A DNA stretch of 64,000 bases from an uncultured Lachnospiraceae bacterium (GTDB taxonomy: Bacteria > Bacillota > Clostridia > Lachnospirales > Lachnospiraceae), in the NCBI GenBank assembly GCA_947625465.1, contig CANQOK010000001.1:1-64000 (forward strand). Reading direction: 5' to 3'. Shown here in pieces: positions 59,380 through 64,000 of the stretch; the first letter of the stretch is position 1, and every line of letters starts with the position of its first letter. The notes beneath the pieces are model-generated. The model was not told the DNA's origin, did no database searches, and was given only the letters and a program-made list of their open reading frames with translations. A program made the position numbers and the translations under genes.

Positions 59380-60261
59380 ATGATCGATTTTACAAATCTC
59401 CCAGTGAAGAAAAAGGCATATGCCGGAGCGAACGGCAGTAAGATTTCTGTTGTATACAATGGAGAATTATATATGCTAAAATTTCCGGTTCCGCCTGCCA
59501 GAAATAAAGAAATGAGTTATACAAATAGCTGTATATCTGAATATATCGGCTGTCATATTTTCGAATCTGTTGGGATTTCGGTACAGGAAACTTTGCTTGG
59601 AACTTACACAAAGAACGGAAAAGAAAAACTGGTTGTCGCCTGCAAAGATTTTACTTCCTCCGGCATTGTCCTTCAGGATTTTGCGTCGATCAAAAATACG
59701 ATTATTGATTCCGCGCACAATGGATATGGTACGGAGCTTTCAGATATTTTGCAGACAATAGAGGAACAGAGTGTGGTACCGCCGGAAACATTAAAAAAAT
59801 GGTTTTGGGACATGTTTATTGTAGACGCATTCATTGGTAATTGGGACAGGCATAATGGAAACTGGGGATTTCTGTATGAGACTGATACAGACCAAATGAC
59901 TTTGGCACCGGTTTATGATTGCGGAAGCTGTCTTTTCCCACAGGCAGATGAAACAATTATGAAAAGAACCATTGCGGAACAGACAGAGCGGGATCTCAGA
60001 GTTTTCGAAATCCCCTTGTCAGGGATTCGGATTGACAATCGGAAAATCAATTATTTTTCATTTTTATCGTCTTTAGAAAATCCCGATTGTAATCAGGCGT
60101 TGGAGCGTATTGTCCCCAAAATTGATATGGAAAAGGTTTACACGATCATTGATGAGATTTCCTGCATTTCTGATTTGCAGAAAACTTTTTATAAGGGCAT
60201 TCTGACAGAGCGCAAAGAGAAAATTTTGGATTTTGCTCTATGTAAATTGAAATCTTTGTGA
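59380..60261 (+). CDS. HipA/CtkA-like protein kinase
   Basis: A 293-residue protein with the compact kinase fold of HipA-like proteins. The catalytic loop is 'AFIGNWDRHNGNWGFL' (catalytic Asp and metal-binding Asn) and the metal Asp is in 'LAPVYDCGSCLFP'. The N-terminal part has the Gly-rich/Lys segment ('YAGANGSKISVVYNGELYMLKF', in part). It lacks the long N-terminal subdomain of E. coli HipA (440 residues) and is nearer in size to CtkA. HipA phosphorylates GltX and causes persistence; the target here is unknown. Confidence 0.8.
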   Translation: MIDFTNLPVKKKAYAGANGSKISVVYNGELYMLKFPVPPARNKEMSYTNSCISEYIGCHIFESVGISVQETLLGTYTKNGKEKLVVACKDFTSSGIVLQDFASIKNTIIDSAHNGYGTELSDILQTIEEQSVVPPETLKKWFWDMFIVDAFIGNWDRHNGNWGFLYETDTDQMTLAPVYDCGSCLFPQADETIMKRTIAEQTERDLRVFEIPLSGIRIDNRKINYFSFLSSLENPDCNQALERIVPKIDMEKVYTIIDEISCISDLQKTFYKGILTERKEKILDFALCKLKSL

Positions 60262-60274
60262 TAAAATATACAAT
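60247..60274 (+). promoter_or_regulatory. Putative promoter of glgB
   Basis: TTGAAA at 60247-60252, a 16-bp spacer, TACAAT at 60269-60274. It overlaps the end of the kinase gene. Confidence 0.45.
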
Positions 60275-60318
60275 ATGAAATGCGGAATGAAAAATAAAAG
60301 AGAAAAGAGGTAGCAAAA

Positions 60319-62280
60319 ATGATAACACAAATGGATCAATATCTGTTTGGCCAGGGCACGCATTATGAGATTTACCACAAGCTGGGGGCGCATTTGGAAG
60401 AAAAGAACGGAACAGACGGCGTGAATTTTGCCGTGTGGGCGCCGAAAGCAAAGGCGGTCAGCGTAGTCGGTGAATTTAATAATTGGGATCCGAAAGCCAA
60501 TCCGATGAAGAAACTGGGAGACGGCGGCATCTGGGAGTTGTGGATTGCCGGGAATCTGGAAGGGGAGTTATATAAGTATTGGATCGATGGCGCGGACGGG
60601 CAGGAGCATTATAAGGCAGATCCGTACGCGTTTGGCGCGGAGCGGCGTCCGGGAACGGCGTCTGTCGTAACCAATATTGACGGATATCACTGGAAAGATT
60701 CGAAATGGCAGGCTGCGCAGGTGAAGGCCAGAGAGAACACAGGGAAACCGATATCCATTTACGAGGTACACATTGGTTCCTGGAAGAAAGACTACAGTCT
60801 GAATGAAGATGGTTTTTATGATTACAGACGGGCTGCTGCGGAGCTGGCAGATTATGTAACAGATATGGGCTATACCCATGTGGAACTGATGGGAATTGCG
60901 GAGCATCCGTTTGACGGTTCCTGGGGATATCAGGTGACCGGATATTACGCGCCTACCTCCCGCTATGGAAGCGCAAAGGATTTTAAATATTTTGTAGATT
61001 ATATGCATCAGAAGGGAATCGGCGTGATCTTAGACTGGGTACCGGCGCATTTCCCGAGGGACGCGTTTGGACTTGCCATGTTTGACGGTTCTCCGGTATA
61101 TGAATATGCGGATACCCGGAAGGGTGAGCATCCGGATTGGGGAACGAAGGTTTTTGACTTTGAGAAAAACGAAGTTAAAAATTTCCTGATCGGCAATGCG
61201 CTTTACTGGATTGAAGAATATCATATCGACGGGCTGCGCGTGGACGCTGTGGCTTCTATGCTGTATCTGGATTACGGACGGAAGGACGGACAGTGGGTTG
61301 CCAATAAATACGGAGAAAACAAGAATCTGGAAGCGATCGAATTTTTCCGGCATTTAAGCAGTATTCTGGAGCGCCGGACTCCGAACGCGATGCTGATCGC
61401 GGAGGAATCCACAGCATGGCCGGATGTGACCAGAAGAGCGGAAGACGGCGGCCTGGGCTTTACTATGAAATGGAACATGGGGTGGATGCATGATTTTCTG
61501 GAATATGTAAAATTGGATCCGCTGTTTAAAAAGAATAATCATGACAAAATGACATTTGGCATTACCTACGCGTTCAGCGAGAATTTTATCCTTGTTTTAT
61601 CCCATGACGAAGTGGTGCATCTAAAGTGCTCCATGATCAACAAAATGCCCGGATATCCGTCGGACAAGTTTAAAAATCTGAAGACGGCCTATACATTTAT
61701 GATGGCGCATCCCGGTAAAAAGCTGCTGTTTATGGGACAGGAATTTGCTCAGCAGCACGAATGGGCGGAGGATATGAGTTTGGAGTGGCATCTGCTGCAG
61801 GAACCTGAGTATCGGGATGTACAGAATTATATGAAGCAGCTGCTGCATCTATACAAAAAGACGCCGGCGATGTATCTGGATAATGCGGGTTATGATACAT
61901 TTCAGTGGATCAACTGCAGTGACGCAGGCAGAAGTACATTCAGCCTGATCCGAAAAGAGCCGGAGAGCTGGAAAGGCGCGCTGCTGTTCCTGTTTAATTT
62001 CACGCCGATGGAGTGGGGCGATTATGCGGTAGGTGTACCGCATGCGGGAAATTATAAGGTACTGCTGTCTTCAGTGGAGGAAGGCGCTCAGACCGTATAT
62101 CAGTCTGTTCAGGATGAATGTGACGGTTATGCGGACAGGCTCAATATTCCGCTGCGTCCGTTTGAGGCGATGGTGCTTGCCATTCCCATGCCGAAGAAGC
62201 CGGCTTCGGGAACAGGCAGACGTCCGGCCGCTAAGAAAGCGGATACCGGAAAGAAGCAGCGGAAAACCCCTCAAAAATAA
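60319..62280 (+). CDS. glgB: Glycogen branching enzyme
   Basis: A 653-residue GH13 enzyme that makes alpha-1,6 branches in glycogen. CBM48 (about 20-115; 'VNFAVWAPKAKAVSVVGEFNNWD'), then the barrel with 'GYTHVELMGIAEHPFDGSWGYQVTGYYAP' (in part), catalytic Asp in 'GLRVDAVASMLY', Glu in 'MLIAEESTAWP' and the transition-state Asp in 'VLSHDEVVH'. The all-beta C-domain follows. The last 30 residues are a Lys/Arg/Pro-rich tail ('GRRPAAKKADTGKKQRK') not usual for GlgB. No other glycogen gene is near. AAAGAGGT upstream supports the start. Confidence 0.95.
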   Translation: MITQMDQYLFGQGTHYEIYHKLGAHLEEKNGTDGVNFAVWAPKAKAVSVVGEFNNWDPKANPMKKLGDGGIWELWIAGNLEGELYKYWIDGADGQEHYKADPYAFGAERRPGTASVVTNIDGYHWKDSKWQAAQVKARENTGKPISIYEVHIGSWKKDYSLNEDGFYDYRRAAAELADYVTDMGYTHVELMGIAEHPFDGSWGYQVTGYYAPTSRYGSAKDFKYFVDYMHQKGIGVILDWVPAHFPRDAFGLAMFDGSPVYEYADTRKGEHPDWGTKVFDFEKNEVKNFLIGNALYWIEEYHIDGLRVDAVASMLYLDYGRKDGQWVANKYGENKNLEAIEFFRHLSSILERRTPNAMLIAEESTAWPDVTRRAEDGGLGFTMKWNMGWMHDFLEYVKLDPLFKKNNHDKMTFGITYAFSENFILVLSHDEVVHLKCSMINKMPGYPSDKFKNLKTAYTFMMAHPGKKLLFMGQEFAQQHEWAEDMSLEWHLLQEPEYRDVQNYMKQLLHLYKKTPAMYLDNAGYDTFQWINCSDAGRSTFSLIRKEPESWKGALLFLFNFTPMEWGDYAVGVPHAGNYKVLLSSVEEGAQTVYQSVQDECDGYADRLNIPLRPFEAMVLAIPMPKKPASGTGRRPAAKKADTGKKQRKTPQK

Positions 62281-62373
62281 ATAGATCTATATAGAATATA
62301 AGCATATTAACATATATTTGGGCGCTGAAATCAAAAAAATTTTTGTACGGTTATATGTAATCAAAAGTAAGAA

Positions 62374-62427
62374 AGTTGCAATTTATGGTGAGTTACCAAC
62401 AAACCATAAATTGCAACTATTTTTTTT
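62374..62427 (+). terminator. Intrinsic terminator after glgB
   Basis: A perfect 15-bp stem, AGTTGCAATTTATGG with CCATAAATTGCAACT, followed by ATTTTTTTT. The rest of the gap 62281-62525 is AT-rich with no other feature seen. Confidence 0.92.
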
Positions 62428-62525
62428 ATGAAATTTATACTTTACAAAACATGAAACATCATATATAATAAGTGCACAGAATAAAACAACATAAATGAAG
62501 TATAAACCATGGAAGGAGATGATAA

Positions 62526-63044
62526 ATGATTGATATAAAAATAATCTGTATGGTATGTGCTCTGATCATGGCATGTCTGATGGATCTGGAACGGTACGCG
62601 ATTTCAAATCGTTTTCTGATCGGAACCGGGCTTTTAGGATTAGGGATCACCTTCTGTCAGGATGGCCTTTTTGCGGGAGCCGGACGGATCGCGGCATGTG
62701 TGATTTTAATTGCTGCTTTATTTCCGTTATTTGCGCTGCATGTATTGGGAGCAGCGGATATTAAACTGTTCGCGGTAATCGGATGCTATTACGGGATCGG
62801 CTTCGGCTTTCGGTGTATCTTATGGGCGTTTGCATTGGGAGGTTTTGTGAGTCTGCTTAAGATAATCCGGCAAAGAGAATTCCGGGCGCGGCTGATGTGG
62901 GCGTTCCGCTGGGGAGCGGAGCTGCTTCGCAGCGGGAAATTCAGGCCTTATCAGCATTTTTCCGGCCAGTATGAGCAGGATACGATACATTTTACATGGG
63001 TAATATTAGGCGGATTTTTTTTGACAATTTGGATGAGCCGGTAA
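62526..63044 (+). CDS. Prepilin peptidase (A24 family, TadV/CpaA-like)
   Basis: A 172-residue membrane aspartyl protease with about four helices. The two catalytic Asp are in 'ACLMDLERYAISN' and 'GAADIKLF' (the GxGD-type motif). It lacks the N-terminal methylase domain of PilD, as in Tad-pilus TadV. The next gene is a TadZ/CpaE-like protein, so this is probably the start of a Tad/Flp pilus cluster beyond the window. AAGGAGATGATAA before the ATG. Confidence 0.85.
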   Translation: MIDIKIICMVCALIMACLMDLERYAISNRFLIGTGLLGLGITFCQDGLFAGAGRIAACVILIAALFPLFALHVLGAADIKLFAVIGCYYGIGFGFRCILWAFALGGFVSLLKIIRQREFRARLMWAFRWGAELLRSGKFRPYQHFSGQYEQDTIHFTWVILGGFFLTIWMSR

Positions 63045-63063
63045 AACGGAGAAAGGAAAAAAA

Positions 63064-64000
63064 GTGAAGGTATTAGGAATTTATGATGTGGATATGGAGT
63101 ATGCGATCGCGTTTTCCAGTTACATATCCGGGAAGAAGGGGATCCCTTTTGAAATCAGGACATTTACAAAGAAAGAGGCGCTGCTTGCATACTGTATGAC
63201 GAATGAACTGGAGATTTTGCTGATTTCAGCGCAGGTTATGGAAGAAGAATTTGAGGGATTGCCGGTGGCGCAGATCATTCTGCTGTCAAACGGAGAAGAC
63301 AGTACGGCATTTCTGGAATATCCAAGCATCTATAAGTATCAGTCGGGAGACGGCATTATCCGGGAAGTTATGGCTTGCTATGCGGTTACGCATAACGGAA
63401 CGGATCTGACCATACCGAGTGATACGGAGACCAGGCTGGTGGGGGTTTATTCTCCTGTAAAGGGGAGGCAGAAAACGGCGTTTGCGCTGGCGCTCGCGAA
63501 TGTGCTGGGCGAGAGTTCGTCGACGCTTTATGTGAATCTGGAGATGTTCTCGGGATTCAGCAAGTGGATGGAACAGAACGAAAAACGGGACGTGGGAGAC
63601 CTGATGTATTTTTATCTGCAGAACCCGATGAAACTGACGGCGCAGCTCCAGGCGACGGTGCTGTCCATTCACAATATTGATTATATTCCGCCGTTCCATT
63701 TTGGCGGAAGCGTGTATGATGTGGAGACCAGGCAGTGGATCGGACTGCTGCTGGGGATCATGAAGACGGGACTGTATGAGAATGTCGTAGTAGACGTTGG
63801 GGATTCCCTGGGAGACGTTCAGGAACTGCTTGCTGTGTGCCACCGGATTTTTGCGCCGGTCGATGATTCTTATTTATCACAGTGTAAGAAAAAGGAATTT
63901 GAAGAATTTTTATTCCGGACCGAATATGCGGAGGTGCTGGAACGGATTCAGTATGTGGAACTGCCCTGGGATGAGGCCAAAGGAGAAGAAGATTCGCTGG
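63064..64000 (+). CDS. TadZ/CpaE-like ATPase, partial (runs off the window)
   Basis: Begins with GTG at 63064 (MKVLGIYDVDMEYAIAFSSY) after GGAGAAAGG, and stays open for 312 codons to the window end. Residues 1-110 form a receiver-like domain without clear phosphorylation residues. From about 120 a MinD/ParA-like domain starts; the phosphate loop is reduced to 'SPVKGRQKTAFALALA' and the switch region is 'YENVVVDVGDSLGDVQELL'. This resembles TadZ proteins, which place the pilus machine and have atypical ATPase sites. The end is missing. Confidence 0.7.
   Translation, partial: MKVLGIYDVDMEYAIAFSSYISGKKGIPFEIRTFTKKEALLAYCMTNELEILLISAQVMEEEFEGLPVAQIILLSNGEDSTAFLEYPSIYKYQSGDGIIREVMACYAVTHNGTDLTIPSDTETRLVGVYSPVKGRQKTAFALALANVLGESSSTLYVNLEMFSGFSKWMEQNEKRDVGDLMYFYLQNPMKLTAQLQATVLSIHNIDYIPPFHFGGSVYDVETRQWIGLLLGIMKTGLYENVVVDVGDSLGDVQELLAVCHRIFAPVDDSYLSQCKKKEFEEFLFRTEYAEVLERIQYVELPWDEAKGEEDSL

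Overview
The window reads as chromosomal DNA of a strictly anaerobic, probably spore-forming member of the Clostridia, most likely Lachnospiraceae. The basis is mixed. The sequence shows AGGAGG-type ribosome sites, many TTGACA/TATAAT promoters with 17-bp spacers, a T-box leader, a trimeric NADH-linked [FeFe] hydrogenase, phosphoketolase, a FabV/Ter enoyl reductase, a Csp-like subtilase, a PdaB-type deacetylase and Tad-pilus genes. Placing it in that family is inference. I see no rRNA, tRNA, CRISPR array, insertion sequence or prophage.

Layout. 0.2-4.5 kb: Crp-type regulator, then a two-component system (OmpR regulator plus a short-loop histidine kinase) with three small or multi-pass membrane proteins, two of which share a 'GMCM' repeat module. 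4.6-10.2 kb: HtrA protease, a divergent ClpX, a cytosolic Csp-like subtilase, Ssb. 10.2-14.2 kb: PdaB-like deacetylase (minus strand) and a complete preQ0/preQ1 operon queD-queE-folE-queC-queF. 14.2-19.7 kb: an operon of two ABC exporters with zinc ribbons flanking a DUF1854 protein, preceded by a 17-codon leader peptide and an intrinsic terminator, a likely ribosome-controlled attenuator. 19.7-25.8 kb: MutY, phosphoketolase and a GGDEF-EAL protein with a C-terminal LamG-like domain. 25.9-30.1 kb: hydABC (minus strand). 30.3-33.5 kb: HAD phosphatase diverging from a Mrp/ApbC ATPase and pyruvate kinase. 33.6-36.4 kb: an orphan HTH protein and an Rpn-like nuclease. 36.4-42.7 kb: T-box(Trp)-controlled trpEGDCBA, with no trpF. 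42.8-46.1 kb: a 47-codon orphan gene, then fabV and hflKC (minus strand). 46.3-52.5 kb: aconitase-family hydratase and a heterodimeric ABC exporter. 52.6-54.1 kb: a second Rpn-like gene and a 78-codon orphan. 54.3-58.9 kb: a large secreted GH43 arabinanase interrupted by an in-frame TAG inside the first of two almost identical C-terminal modules. 59.1-60.3 kb: a small gene paired with a HipA/CtkA-like kinase. 60.3-62.3 kb: glycogen branching enzyme. 62.5-64.0 kb: start of a Tad pilus cluster, cut by the window end.

How the genes fit together. Phosphoketolase, pyruvate kinase, the bifurcating hydrogenase and the FabV/Ter reductase suggest sugar fermentation with H2 formation. The GH43 enzyme suggests use of plant arabinan, and GlgB glycogen storage. 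HtrA, ClpX-like and HflKC form a protein-quality layer. The most unusual parts are the attenuator-controlled ABC-DUF1854-ABC operon, the GGDEF-EAL-LamG protein, the interrupted arabinanase with its internal second export signal, and the short-loop kinase with its repeat membrane proteins.
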